A stretch of 64,000 bases of DNA from the NCBI GenBank assembly GCA_963834305.1, contig CAWIAX010000003.1:1426001-1490000 (forward strand), given 5' to 3'. The DNA comes from JACCXG01 sp963834305. Lineage in GTDB: Bacteria; Acidobacteriota; Vicinamibacteria; Vicinamibacterales; 2-12-FULL-66-21. This document shows positions 48,081-58,878 of this stretch, in pieces. The notes beneath the pieces were generated by a model that saw only the letters and a list, made by a program, of their open reading frames with translations, did not search any database and was not told the origin of the DNA. Made by a program: the position numbers and the translations under genes. Position 1 is the stretch's first letter. Each line of letters opens with the position of its first letter.

Positions 48081-50707
48081 TGAGACGCCTGCGGATCCTG
48101 CTGTTGCGGTCGTGGGGCCTCCTTCGTTCCCGGCAGATGGATCGCGAGATCGACGACGAGATCGCCAGCCATCTGGCCGAAGCGACGGACGACTACGTCC
48201 GGCGGGGCCTTTCCCGCGAGGAGGCGCGCCGGGCCGCGCGGCGGAGTTTCGGCGGCGTCTCGCAGACCAGGGAAGTCTACCGGGAGGTGCGGTCGTTCAT
48301 GTGGTTGGAGGATGTGGCGCGTGACCTGCGCCATGCACTGCGCACCCTCCGCAGGAGTCCGGCGTTCGCGGCGGCCGCGGTGGCCACACTGGCGCTGGCG
48401 ATTGGCGTCAGCACCACAATGTTCGGCGTGCTGAACGCGGTGCTGCTTCGGCCGCTTCCGTTCCGGTCTCCGGAAGGGTTGGCGATGGTGTGGACCGGGG
48501 ATCCGACGCAGAACCTTCGCGAAGGCAGGTCGGCGCTGTGGGACGTCGAACAATGGCGCGGTCTCAGCCAGACCTTCGACGACATGGCGACCTTTGATTC
48601 CGTGGGCACGGTGCTGACCGGGGCCGACGGGGTAGAGCAGATCGTCGGCGCGAGCATCTCTCCCAATCTGCTGCCACTCCTCGGGGTCCAGCCGGTTCTG
48701 GGGCGGAGCTTCTCGATCGAGGAAGCCGAGGGGCAGCAACGGCTGGTCCTGATCAGTCACCGCTTCTGGCAGGCCAGATTCGGAGGTACGCCGGGTGCGC
48801 TCGGCGCGACGCTGGTGCTCAACGGCGTCCCTTCCCGGATCGTCGGCATCCTCCCTGCGGGTTTGCAGGTGGGGAGGTTCGACGCCGACGTATGGGAGTC
48901 GCACACGACCCACCGGGGCGTGCGCGGTCCGCAGACCTGGTTCGTTCTCGGGAGGCTTCGCTCCGGCGTCACGTTCGACCAGGCCCAGGCGGAGATGAGC
49001 GCCGTGGCCCGCCGCCTGAACGACCAGCTGCCGGCCACCGAAAGGAACCAGGGCATCAACGTCGTCCCCTTGAGTCTCCATGTCGTCGGACGGCAGGCGC
49101 GCTTGGCATTGTGGCTGCTCGGCGGCGCGGTGTTCTTCGTGTTTCTCATCGCCGCGGCCAATGTCGCCAGCCTGTCGCTCGCTCGCAGCACCGCGCGCGC
49201 ACGCGAGATGGCGGTTCGCGCCGCGCTTGGAGCGAACGCCGGACGGATCGTGCGGCAGCTGCTCACCGAAAGCGTCCTGCTCGCCGCCCTCTCGGGAGTG
49301 ATCGGCACACTGCTCGCCGCTGGAGGCATTCGGCTCATCCGTGCCTTCGGCCCCGGCAACTTGCCGCGCCTGGATGAAGTGAGCCTCGATCTCCGCGTCC
49401 TCGGCGGGGCTGTGGCCATCTCTCTTCTGGCGGGGATCCTGGTCGGAGTGGCGCCAGCGCTGACGACCATGCGCCGCGATCTCCGTCCGTCCGAGGCGGG
49501 TGGCAGGAGCGTGTCGGGTGGAAGGGCCAGCCGTCGAATCCGTCGCGCCCTGGTGGTGGCGGAGATTGCGCTGGCGATCGTTCTGCTCGTCGGCGCCGGT
49601 CTGCTCGTCCGGAGCTGGTGGCGCGTGACTGACGTCGATCCGGGATTCAGGCCGGAACGGGTGCTGGTGATGGAGATCGCCACGCCGAATACCTTCAGCG
49701 TTCCCGCGCAACGGTCCGGCATGTATCAGCGCATCCTCGAACAGATTCAGGCGCTTCCCGGTGTGGAGAGCGCCGGCATCACGGGCGATCTGTTCAGCGA
49801 TAATCCCAGGGAACACGTCCTCACGGTCGAGCGGCACGATGGAGCGGTGTCCGAGCGCGTGCGGCTGACGAGAGACGAGGTCAGCGCGGATTTCTTTCGA
49901 ACGCTGGGAACGCCGTTGCTCCGCGGCCGTTTCTTCTCGATTGAGGATCGGCCCGAGGCGTCGCCGGTCGCGATCATCAACGAGGCGATGGCGCGGCGCT
50001 CGTGGCCTGGGCAGGACGCTGTGGGCAGGAGGTTCAAACCGGGCCCGCCGGATGCCGGCAGCCCGTGGTACACCGTTGTGGGTGTGGTCGGCGACATGCG
50101 GCGGCAGGGGCCGGAGCGCGAACCGCTCCCGCAGATTTTCGAGTCGCTCGCGCAGAATCCTCCGCAGAGCGCTGACCTTTTCGTCCGGACTTCATCGGAC
50201 GACCGGCTGGCGATGGCCGAAGCCCTGCGCGCGGCGGTGCGTCGCGTCGAGCGGAACGCGCCGATCTACGGCGTGGTCACGCTGGAACAGCAACTCGGAA
50301 CCTACCTGACACAGCGTCGCTTCCAGACCTCGCTCCTGACCGGGTTCTCCGTCGTGGCGCTGCTCATGGCCGCCGTCGGGACCTACGGTCTCATCCAGTA
50401 TTCCGTCGCGACGCGCACACAGGAGATCGGCTTGCGCATGGCCATCGGCGCACAGCGGGGCGACATCGTGCGGATGATCGTCGGTGAAGGGCTGACCCTC
50501 TGTCTGGCCGGTGTCGCGCTCGGGCTCGTGGGAGCCTGGTGGCTCGGGCGGCTGGGCTCGAGCCTGCTCTTCGGCGTAGCCCCGACCGATCCGTTGACCT
50601 TCCTCGCTGTATCGCTCTTGCTCTCCGCTGTCGCCACCGCCGCCTGCTATCTCCCGGCGCGACGCGCGATGAGAGTCGACCCGATCCTGGCGTTGCGTGT
50701 GACGTAA
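48080..50707 (+). CDS. ABC-type permease, acidobacterial orphan (ADOP/MacB-FtsX) family
   Basis: 875 residues. A cytoplasmic prefix domain opens the protein (MDREIDDEIASHLAEATDDYVRRGLSREEARRAARR). The first half has one helix (AAAAVATLALAIGVSTTMF), a MacB periplasmic core (RPLPFRSPEGLAMVW) and three FtsX helices (AVFFVFLIAAANVASLSL). The second half repeats this pattern (ALAIVLLVGAGLLVRSWW through TGFSVVALLMAAVGTYGLIQYSVATR). No ATP-binding subunit lies beside it, as usual for this duplicated family. Likely involved in efflux or envelope stress, but cargo is unknown. Coupled to PadR. Confidence 0.93.
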   Translation: MRRLRILLLRSWGLLRSRQMDREIDDEIASHLAEATDDYVRRGLSREEARRAARRSFGGVSQTREVYREVRSFMWLEDVARDLRHALRTLRRSPAFAAAAVATLALAIGVSTTMFGVLNAVLLRPLPFRSPEGLAMVWTGDPTQNLREGRSALWDVEQWRGLSQTFDDMATFDSVGTVLTGADGVEQIVGASISPNLLPLLGVQPVLGRSFSIEEAEGQQRLVLISHRFWQARFGGTPGALGATLVLNGVPSRIVGILPAGLQVGRFDADVWESHTTHRGVRGPQTWFVLGRLRSGVTFDQAQAEMSAVARRLNDQLPATERNQGINVVPLSLHVVGRQARLALWLLGGAVFFVFLIAAANVASLSLARSTARAREMAVRAALGANAGRIVRQLLTESVLLAALSGVIGTLLAAGGIRLIRAFGPGNLPRLDEVSLDLRVLGGAVAISLLAGILVGVAPALTTMRRDLRPSEAGGRSVSGGRASRRIRRALVVAEIALAIVLLVGAGLLVRSWWRVTDVDPGFRPERVLVMEIATPNTFSVPAQRSGMYQRILEQIQALPGVESAGITGDLFSDNPREHVLTVERHDGAVSERVRLTRDEVSADFFRTLGTPLLRGRFFSIEDRPEASPVAIINEAMARRSWPGQDAVGRRFKPGPPDAGSPWYTVVGVVGDMRRQGPEREPLPQIFESLAQNPPQSADLFVRTSSDDRLAMAEALRAAVRRVERNAPIYGVVTLEQQLGTYLTQRRFQTSLLTGFSVVALLMAAVGTYGLIQYSVATRTQEIGLRMAIGAQRGDIVRMIVGEGLTLCLAGVALGLVGAWWLGRLGSSLLFGVAPTDPLTFLAVSLLLSAVATAACYLPARRAMRVDPILALRVT

Positions 50708-50726
50708 GCAGCTGACCGCCGGTGCT

Positions 50727-50945
50727 CATCGCGTTTCTTGCGCGAACGCATCGGCGATCGTCAGGGCGAGCGCGGAGGCAGGTTCTGCGCCAGCACGGCC
50801 GCCCGTACGAGCTGCCCCGCGCGCTCCTCGGCCGCCGCATATCGCGGGTTGGCTGTCGCCGGTTTGAATGCCCCGCATCGGAGGAACGGCGTTGCGGTTC
50901 TGGCTGTCACCGCGAGGTGTTGGCCGGAAAACAGGGTCAGCGCAA
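50727..50945 (-). pseudogene. Class-C beta-lactamase-like remnant (internal deletion)
   Basis: The N-side fragment (RYAAAEERAGQLVRAAVLAQNLP) aligns with YAAAVARARELAGAAVLEQNLP of the protein at 42755. The next bases encode the C-terminal end (ALTIADAFAQETR, stop), matching GSKIGDAFAAQAR there. The whole catalytic core between them is deleted. Confidence 0.75.
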
Positions 50946-51216
50946 CGGCAGCGATTCGCCGAGTACTGGAATCAAGAGGCCAAGCGCCCCGAGCACCTCG
51001 CATACCCCTGTCAACGTCACCATCAGTTCCGGGACCATGTCGGCTCGCAGACTGTTGAAGTGTGCGGACGCCGTGAAGCAGAACATGACCGCGAGCCCAA
51101 CGCGAGTGGCCGCGGACCATGGCTGAAGCGGCTTCGCTCCCAGCCGCCCGGCCAGTCGGGCCAGCAGCGTCGCGGCCACGAGCACGAGCCACGAGCACGA
51201 TTGAGGGGGCCATCAC
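50937..51216 (-). pseudogene. Truncated DoxX-like membrane protein
   Basis: 82-92 residues carrying DoxX-type sequence: AATRVGLAVMFCFTASAHFN and LMVTLTGVCEVLGALGLLIPV. The segment between these blocks (normally MVP followed by ~10 residues with a Pro-rich turn) is shortened to MVPE, and the C-terminal helices are missing. Likely a decayed gene next to the beta-lactamase remnant. Confidence 0.6.
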
Positions 51217-52436
51217 TCGTAGAGCAGGAAGGGCCGCCGGCGCTCCACGAAGGCCGCAGCTTCCCGATCCCAGTCGTCGAGCAGCGCCGGGAGCGTGCCG
51301 CCGTCGATGGCGCGCCGCACCTTGTCGGACCCGGTCAGCCGGTTGATCGAAGGGCCCCAGGCGAAGTGAGCCAAGTGACGCCGGCGGATTTCATCGATGA
51401 GCCGCAGCGACGTCCGCACGGGGCGATAGGCGTTCCGATCGGTGATGACGAAGCGGATCGCCGGGATGGTCTGACCGGGAAACTTGGCGGCCCGGGGATC
51501 GACGGCCATCGTGATCGCCTCGAAACGGACGCCTGGAGTCCGGCGGGCATTCATGGCGGTGGCCACTGACGCCGCATCCAGCCATGGCGCGCCCACCTGC
51601 TCGAACGGCCGCTCGGTCCCCCGGCCCTCGGTGAGATTCGTCCCCTCGAAATACACCGCGCCGGGATAGCTGTTCAACGCCTCCGGCGACCGCAGGTTCG
51701 GCGAGGGATTCCTCCACGGCAGTCCGGTGTCGGTGAACCACTGTGAACGTCGCCAGTTGTCCGTGCGCGCAACGATCAGGTCGACACCGATGCCGAACGC
51801 CTTGTTGAAAAACGTGGCCAGCTCGCCCACGGTCATGCCGTGCCGCGCGGGGATTGGATACATCCCCACGAACGATTTGAACGCCGGATCGAGGAGCGCG
51901 CCTTCGACGATCTCCCCGCCGATCGGATTCGGCCGGTCGAGGACGACGAAGGGGATGTTCCGGCGCGCAGCCGCCTGCATGCACAGCGCCATGGTGGAGA
52001 CGTAGGTCCACGTCCGGCCGCCGACCTCCGGCAGGTCGTAGACGAGCACGTCCACCTGCTGCAGCATGTCTGGAGTCGGGCCGCGATCCTCCGCCTGGTA
52101 CAGCGAGAAGATCGGCACACCGGTCTTCGCGTCGCGATCGTCGCCCACCCGCTCACCTGCCTCGACGGTGCCCCGGATGCCGTGCTCGGCGGCGAAGAGC
52201 GCGGACAGCGTCAACTCGGGGTGCGCCGCGATCAGATCGATGGCGGAGGTGCCCGCCCGGTCGATGCCCGCATGGTTCGTGATGAGCCCGACGCGCTTCC
52301 CGCGCAGGCGCGCAGGCACATCCGCCAGGAAGACCTCGAGACCCGGACGCATGGAGCCGCCCTGATAGGTGATCACGCTGGCAGGAACGACGCCGGCAAG
52401 GGTGGCCAGGAGGAGCGTGGCGAGACACGTTCTCAT
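51213..52436 (-). CDS. Exo-beta-N-acetylmuramidase NamZ-like (DUF1343) exported protein
   Basis: 407 residues from the ATG at 52436; an upstream start at 52448 would add MLLT. A signal peptide (CLATLLLATLAGVVPAS) is followed by the DUF1343 fold. Landmarks are RGKRVGLITNHAGIDRAGTS, LFAAEHGIRG, DVLVYDLPEVGGRTWTYVSTM, FVVLDRPNPIGG and YFEGTNLTEGRGTERPFEQ. Characterised members remove terminal N-acetylmuramic acid from peptidoglycan fragments, so a wall-recycling role is likely. The gene is isolated; no amidase or muropeptide transporter is adjacent. Confidence 0.9.
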   Translation of the reverse strand: MRTCLATLLLATLAGVVPASVITYQGGSMRPGLEVFLADVPARLRGKRVGLITNHAGIDRAGTSAIDLIAAHPELTLSALFAAEHGIRGTVEAGERVGDDRDAKTGVPIFSLYQAEDRGPTPDMLQQVDVLVYDLPEVGGRTWTYVSTMALCMQAAARRNIPFVVLDRPNPIGGEIVEGALLDPAFKSFVGMYPIPARHGMTVGELATFFNKAFGIGVDLIVARTDNWRRSQWFTDTGLPWRNPSPNLRSPEALNSYPGAVYFEGTNLTEGRGTERPFEQVGAPWLDAASVATAMNARRTPGVRFEAITMAVDPRAAKFPGQTIPAIRFVITDRNAYRPVRTSLRLIDEIRRRHLAHFAWGPSINRLTGSDKVRRAIDGGTLPALLDDWDREAAAFVERRRPFLLYE

Positions 52437-52630
52437 GGTCAAGAGCATACCGGAGGCTGCCGGCGTCAGAGCTGCGCCGCCCGTGCCCGCCTGCGCCCCC
52501 TCATGATGCCGCGTGACGCACGGGCCGCGGAATGCTGAGATGAGGTCGCCTGCACTTCACGGCGGGCAACGACCCGACCGTCCACAATGGCGTGCTCAAG
52601 GTGAGGTGACAGGGGCTGACGGGCCTGCGT

Positions 52631-53788
52631 TCACGGGACACGGGCAGCCGCGTGTGCCGTGAAGAAGCGGTCGAGGATTGTCGATTCGAAAAGTTTCGCG
52701 ATCAGCTGGGCGCCCCGGTCGCCGTTGGTCATGATCACGAGTGCCGATTTCGATTCGCGGGACGCGATCGAGTGGCAATGGAATCCGCGATTGTCCCCGC
52801 CATGATTGAACAGGCCGTTGTCCTGGATCTGCCAGCCGAGCCCCCAGGAGCTCGTGTATGGTCCCTGGACGACCTTCGTATGGCGGCGAAGCATCTCGTC
52901 GAGTGTGTCTCTTCTCAGGCGGACGTTGTCAGCCTTTCCGGCCTTGAGAATTTCGATGATGAACCTGGCGTAATCGGTCGGGGTCGTGAGCAGGGCCCCG
53001 GCCGACGCGTAGCGCGCCACCGCTGGAGGAGTCGGCCTGGACTGAGCGATCAGCGTGCCCTGTTCATCGTGCGGCGCGGCCATGTCCGGCAGCATGGCAT
53101 CGCTGACGAAGTAGCCGCTCGATCTCATCCCGAACGGCCTCAGAACATTCGCGGTCAGGAATTCGTCGATGTCGCTTGCGCAAGTCAACAGGCCGTCCTC
53201 AAATTGCGCGCAATTCGTTGCATCCACGCGCCCTGTCAGTCGCGTGATGACGGATTGCAGATAGTAGTAGCCTTCGCCGGAGTAGCGATAGAGGGAGCCC
53301 GGCGTGAAGTGGATGCGCAGCGGGTCGGTGCCTGAACGCCAGTTTGGAAAGCCGGCAGTGTGCGAGAGCACATGGCGCGGCGTGATCTGTGCGAGGCGCG
53401 GATCCCCCTCGAGGAATGGCTCGCCAGCATATGTCGTGAGCGGTGTGTCGAGACCGATCACCCCCTGCTCGCACAGCTTGAGCGCAGCGTAGGCGAAGAC
53501 CGGTTTGCTCATGGAACCGGCCTGGAAGATGGTGTCGTTGTCGACGTGCGTCCCCGTCGAGGCGTTCTTCAGGCCGAATCCCCGGCGCCATGCGACCTCT
53601 CCGTCGGCCACCACCGCGATGGAAAGGCCTGGAACATCGAATTCGGCCATCAGCGTCGGCAGTCGGGATTCGAACTCGCCGATGGACTCGCGCAGGCGAG
53701 TATCACTCCTCGTGACGCGCGGGGGCTTGTGAGCGCAGGCCGCGAAGGGAAGGAGCGCGGCGCAATGAAGGAATGCTCTGCGGTTCAT
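52631..53788 (-). CDS. Serine hydrolase, class-C beta-lactamase family lipoprotein
   Basis: 385 residues. The leader (RRAFLHCAALLPFAACAHK) has a lipobox-like LPFAAC, so lipid anchoring is plausible. S92-M-S-K95 is the nucleophile motif, YRYSGEGYYYLQ supplies the Tyr of the Y-x-N/S motif, and NHGGDNRG is the HxG-type third motif. All three catalytic elements are present, in contrast with the relics at 42755 and 50727. Family members are D-amino-acid peptidases, esterases or penicillin-binding-like enzymes, and resistance cannot be inferred. It lies just outside the left boundary of the tRNA-Ser island. Confidence 0.9.
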   Translation of the reverse strand: MNRRAFLHCAALLPFAACAHKPPRVTRSDTRLRESIGEFESRLPTLMAEFDVPGLSIAVVADGEVAWRRGFGLKNASTGTHVDNDTIFQAGSMSKPVFAYAALKLCEQGVIGLDTPLTTYAGEPFLEGDPRLAQITPRHVLSHTAGFPNWRSGTDPLRIHFTPGSLYRYSGEGYYYLQSVITRLTGRVDATNCAQFEDGLLTCASDIDEFLTANVLRPFGMRSSGYFVSDAMLPDMAAPHDEQGTLIAQSRPTPPAVARYASAGALLTTPTDYARFIIEILKAGKADNVRLRRDTLDEMLRRHTKVVQGPYTSSWGLGWQIQDNGLFNHGGDNRGFHCHSIASRESKSALVIMTNGDRGAQLIAKLFESTILDRFFTAHAAARVP

Positions 53789-54224
53789 GCCGTGTCACCC
53801 CGCGGCGAGTGGGCCTCCCGGGTCAGTCTCGTGCGTGCTGCGACACCGCTGATGGCCCGGTGCCTGCTGCGGGCTGCGATTCTGGGGTGACCCGGCCACG
53901 ATGGCAAGCGAAAACGACGACAGCCTCGCGTCGCGGGACTCGCTTGTCAAGACCGACGGGTGGGGGTGGCGGACGATTTCCGGAACTGGCTCATCCGCAC
54001 GGCGCCCTCACTCGGAGCCACCTCGGGGTAGCTGGCCTGCGATCCAGGCCAGCGGAGGCGGATGCTACTGGAAGTCCGCCTTCGCGGCCTGCCCAGCCGA
54101 AGCTCACGCCGAGAGAGGCAGGTCCACCTCCGCGCTAAGCGCTACGGCGGACAACCTTCGCATGTGCTCGCCTGACGCGGCCCGCCAGCCGTAGCCGCGA
54201 GCGTAGCGAGCGCTTGGCGAAGGA
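53789..54224. other. 436-bp non-coding region before the island boundary
   Basis: Frames here (up to 121 codons) have no protein-like features. The last ~45 bp contain a structured, repeat-like string (GCGAGCGTAGCGAGCGC at about 54197-54213, with internal inverted symmetry) running directly into the tRNA-derived repeat at 54225. Confidence 0.6.
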
Positions 54225-54248
54225 TGGCGGAGAGAGTGGGATTCGAAC
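54225..54248 (-). other. attachment-site copy: 24-bp duplicate of the tRNA-Ser 3' end
   Basis: Positions 54225-54248 match 61336-61359, the last 24 nt of tRNA-Ser(GGA) including CCA, at every base. Sequence beyond position 54248 does not continue as tRNA, so this is not a gene. It has the orientation and extent expected of the distal att site of an element that integrated at the tRNA 3' end. Confidence 0.85.
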
Positions 54249-54403
54249 TCTGGGCGGTCCTTTAGATTCTGCAAGTTACAGATTCCACAATGCCAGGGTT
54301 GCCGTAGATGCCAGCGATGCCGTGTCGCCTGCCCGCCATTGCCCGGACGGATGAGCCGCGCGAGTTGTCGCGGGTGCCTGCAATCAGTCGCGTGTCTGGC
54401 TTA

Positions 54404-57400
54404 TCAATCGGTGTTGCTGGAAGCACCTGCGCCGTCTCTTGCCCGTCCGACTGCGCGAGTTACGATTGATGCAGTGCCAGGGCCGCGCGGGGCCGACAAC
54501 GGCTGAGCGGCCAGCAGCTCGTAGAGCGCCTTGACCCTGCGGCCGAGCACGTCGGCGCGCGTCTCGAACTCCGCTATGTGTCGGCTCGCCGCGATCCGGT
54601 CCCAATAATCCTGACCGCGCTGGACGACCGCGCACCACGCGATCGTCTCGATGAGCAGCGTGTGAGCGACCATGTACACCGGTTCCGGGATTCGCGAATC
54701 CGGCTCGCTGGCGCCCTCTATCGCCCCTGCTAGCCCGGACCGCTTGAGGATCCGGTACCGCGTGAAATCGCTCCTCAGACGGCTCATTACCTTTGCCGGA
54801 ATCACGATGTATTCGTCGATCTCAGCGGAGAAATGGTGCCAAGCGTTCCAGGCGATTTCGTCGAGCAACGGCCGTACGGCCGGTGGATCGACCCACAGCG
54901 CGGCTTCGAGCCGCTCCTGAAGCCGAAGCATCTTCGAATTGAGTCGTGTGACCCCGGCGCTCAAAAGGAGGTGGAAGGGACGCGCGGCATCGAACAAATC
55001 GTGCGAGTACAGAATGTTCAGGCCGAACCGGTACACCCGCGCCAGATCGCCGGAGACGTCTCTCTTCAGATGGTCATCGCTCGCGGTGCCTGTCGTCGGG
55101 TTCGCGTCGAGCCATTGCTGAAGGCGCAGCGCGTAGTACGCGATCTCGTAGTACTGACGGCTCCGCTGGTAAGGGTGCGGTTTCGGGGCGTATCTGTCGT
55201 CCGATCCATCCCTCGTGACGAGCGACTCCAGATCGTCGTGCAGGAGCTGATAGAACGTCTTCGCACCGCCGCTCTCAGCGAGACCATCGAGGCTCACTTG
55301 GTATCCGCAGGAGTGCTCCAGCACATCGAAGTCCAGCCAGACGGCGCTCTGCGGCGTTACAGCGCGTCGCGACGTCCGCAGCTTCATACGACCAATTCGG
55401 TCTCTGAGCGCGAAGGCCCGCTCGGCGGTGGCGACATGGTCACAGCCGCTGCGACATGCAATGATGGCGTGTTCGATCTTTGCCAGTTCGATCGCGATGT
55501 GCCAGCGGCGATCGCTGGCGTGCGAGTGCCTGAGGGTGGTGTCGGCGTCCGCGAGCTGCTGTTCGATCTCCTCATGCTCCGCCGAAGACTCGGGGAAGCT
55601 CGCCTCGTGGGCGCGTACGCGCTCGATTCGGACCTTCGCAAGCTTGTGAAGCGTCACTGCGCGTGGCTTCCCGTCGGGGGCGTTGTGTTCGAGCGTCAGG
55701 AGTAGGGCTTCAGCTTTGTCGAGGGCGCCGGAGACCAGGTCGATCGTGGCCCGATGCCGCACGATGAGACCTCGGACGGCCGTAAGGTGCGCGCCGATCG
55801 TCTGAGCCGACGGCTCGGCGGTGGCGGTCAGGCGTTCGGCTTCGTCGAGATCGGCAGCCGCCACGCCGAGTTCCCCCAACGAAATGGAGCACTGGCTTCG
55901 CGCCGCGCGCGCGCGCGCGCGCCAGAGCATCGCATCCGAGGGGCCGCTCGTTGCGGGCTGCTCGAGCAGTTCGAGAACCTGACCGTACGTCGCACGTGCT
56001 TCCTCGTACTTCCCCTGGTAGCGAAGGCATTTCCCCTGGATGAGCACCAGGCGCGCCTGCCAGTACCGGCGGCGCATCTGCGATGTACCTGTCACACCAT
56101 GCGTAGGCCTCAGCCGGCGGCATGACCTCTGCCGACGCATTGGCATAGATGACAGCCGTCCGGTACCGAAGCTCCCCGGTGAAGCGGCGATCGCCTGGAC
56201 GGGGCGTCGCCATCGTCCCGGCGCGATCGTCCTCCGTATCGAAAATCGCCTTTCCCAGTTGAACAACGCGGTCCCAAGAGTTGCCATTCCGCAGAGCCTC
56301 GTAGGCGCTTCCCTCAGCGTAGAATTCGGCGGCCTCGCTCGCCCGTCCCGCGGCACAGTAGTAGCGCAGCGCAAGATTCCACAATCCAGCCTTCCGTGAG
56401 GCATCGGTCTCGCGGTCCGCCCTCTCTTTCACACGATCGGCCACGTGGCGGTAGACGCTCTCTCGGTGCGGCCCGGCGTCGAGGAGCTTTCGGTAGTGGC
56501 TTGCGGTGACCGATGGGAGCTCGAACAGCTCGTTTGGGCCGAGCGAGTCGTTCCACCGCTCCAGACAATCGGCGAACGGCCTTGGCGATTGCGGCCGGCC
56601 GCCGGACGGCACAAACCCGAGCCGGACGACGTAAGGCGCCCGATCCCTGAGGAACGCGGAGATAATGGCGTTGACCTCGGTCTGGACGACGTCCGCCTCT
56701 AGCGGACCGTCGCGGTCGAAGCTCCGGGCGATCACCGCCACGAGCTCCGCGATTGACCACGGGAGAAGAAATGCCGCCGCCACCTGCAGGACGCGGCGTT
56801 CCTCGGGTGCAAGCTGCCGGTCTAGGAGCTTGTGCAGGTGATCGGTGTCGATCTGGGCGGCGTAGCGCTTGTCCAGGATCGACGCGATCCGCGGATCGGC
56901 AGCCTGCTCTGAAGCGGCTAAGCGGCAGCAACGGTTGATCCAGAAACACAACAACCACGTCTTGTACGGATCGTAGTGACTCAGGCTGGCGATCGCTCCA
57001 GCGAATCTCAGCTGCACGGCAGGCTTCCTGACCAGACGCACCGCGAGTCTAGACGCATCAAATAGGTCGGTACCGTTGTAAGGGCAATAAACGCGCTCGT
57101 CCGGAGTCACGCCGAGCGCGTCAGACAGCTGGTCGATGGCGGGATCGGCGTACGGGTCCGCTGACGACGCCGCTGTGGCGGTCGCGTTCGGTTCACCGTC
57201 ACCGCTTTGTGAGATCAGAATCAACGACGAGCGGGCGCCTGCAACGGTTTGCTCCGGGATCGAGCGCCTCAACCAGCTGGCGAGTTCGACGATTAGCGTC
57301 CAAACGGGCGTCGACTCGACCGTGTCCTTCCGCTCGCCGATCAGCGGACAGACGTTGTGAACCTTGTCGAGGACGACCAGAACGGGCTGGTCCAATAGGC

Positions 57401-58878
57401 TGAAGCGCTTCGCGACCAGCTCGGCAATCTCCTGCTCAGAGCGGTGCCGCCAGTGTGCCACAAGCGGCGTCTCGGCAATTCCCAGTTCGGACAAAAACGA
57501 GTCCAGCCGCTCAAGAAGCGTTTCGATGCCGTCGAACTCGAGGCAGTCGTGCCAGAAAACGTAGAAGCTCGATCGGCAGGACTCCATCGCACGGGCGGCC
57601 AGGTAGCTCTTACCGCTTCCAGTCGGCGCGTACAGCAGGTACCGGTCCCCCTCGACGGATACGATTGATCAGCTCCTCAAGCGTGCCGTGGTATGCGTCG
57701 AACATGGGCGCCCGCGCGTGCGGCCGGTAGGCGGGCGAGTAGTACTCGAAGGGCCTCAGCAGCGGTATGTGGTCGTCGCGCTCCGACCATAGGATCGGCA
57801 CGGACGCGAACGGGCAGGCGTAGAAGAATGACACTACAGTCGGCTCGCCGACTTCGAATGACGGCGCCCTAAGCTGCCGCGCCAGCTCTGCCGCGATTGC
57901 TTCAGGCTGAGGACCGAAACAGCTTGGTGGGCGGTCGGAATCGGTCAGCCGGTGCGCTGTCAGCACTCGAACGTCCGGGTGACGAGCATTCCGGCTCGAA
58001 GGGAGCGCGAGCTCCGATCGCACGACGTCGGCGGAATCGTGACCGACGACTGCAGCCAGGTACACGACGTGGTACGCGCGCGCGACATTAGGGAACTGTT
58101 CGAGCAGCCAAAGAAAGCGCTGCCTCGTCGTCCCACGGTTCGCAAACGAGTCGAGTGCCACGAGGCACCGTGGTCCATCGTCCGCGGCGACGCCTGACGC
58201 GCCGCCGTTCACGAATTCGAACAGGCTGCCGTGCCAGTGGTGATTTAGTGGAAGCAGTTTGGCGACGTCGAGAATCTCTGACAGCCGCTTCGGCATGCGC
58301 ATCGGAACCCAGTCGACGGCAGCCCAGCGCGCCACCACGTCGACCTGCTTGACGATCCGCTCCAGATACTCGGCGAACTCGCTTTTAGAGAAGTAGTACC
58401 GGCCGAGCGCCTGTTCGACCAGGAGCATGGCCGCTCGCAGGGCCGGACCCTCGAACTGGTTCGCACAAAACCAGTCCAGCACGTGCCGTCGACGAATCTC
58501 GGGGCACTTGTCGACCGTCTGGTCGAAGATTGCATAGGCCTCGGGGGGAAAACCATCGTGCCGTGTGTTCGCTGGCTCAACCTCGCCCGCAGCCACCAGC
58601 GGGCCCAGCAGCCAGTCCAACGGTGAAACGAACCGAATGACCCGCCGACCGGCGTTCGGCAGATCGTGCTCGATGTTCGTCACCGCGCCATCCCCGCCGG
58701 GCCCGACCACGGCGGCGCTCCTGAGATGCAGCGTCAGTCCCGAGTCGTAGAACCCGTTGTATTTGAGGCCTGATGCGCTGATGTCCGTGACGCCAAGTCT
58801 GTTGTCGCCGGATCTGATCTCGAACGGCGGGTGAAACGGATCGGCGAACACGTAACGCCGGGACTGACGCACGTTCAC
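54404..58878 (-). CDS. Giant PRTase-like / P-loop NTPase / TPR protein (STAND-like), frameshifted twice
   Basis: GTG at 58878 overlaps the SIR2 stop (GTGA). Two one-base insertions, in a G5 run near 57646 and near 56095, split it; repaired length is 1490 residues. Residues ~1-400 contain a phosphoribosyltransferase-like region: VALDSFANRGTT at ~240-255 resembles the PRPP loop, and FFYACPFASVPILWSERDD resembles the end of PRTase domains from conflict systems. A P-loop follows, APTGSGKS at ~417, with Walker B VLVVLDKVH at ~498. The remaining ~800 residues are helical, TPR-like (e.g. GKCLRYQGKYEEARATYGQ). This is the sensor/regulator architecture of STAND defence proteins. The trigger is unknown. 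Confidence 0.75.

Noticed and set aside
54225..54248. A second tRNA-Ser gene
   Set aside because: Only the 3' 24 nt match; anticodon arm, D-arm and 5' acceptor strand are absent.
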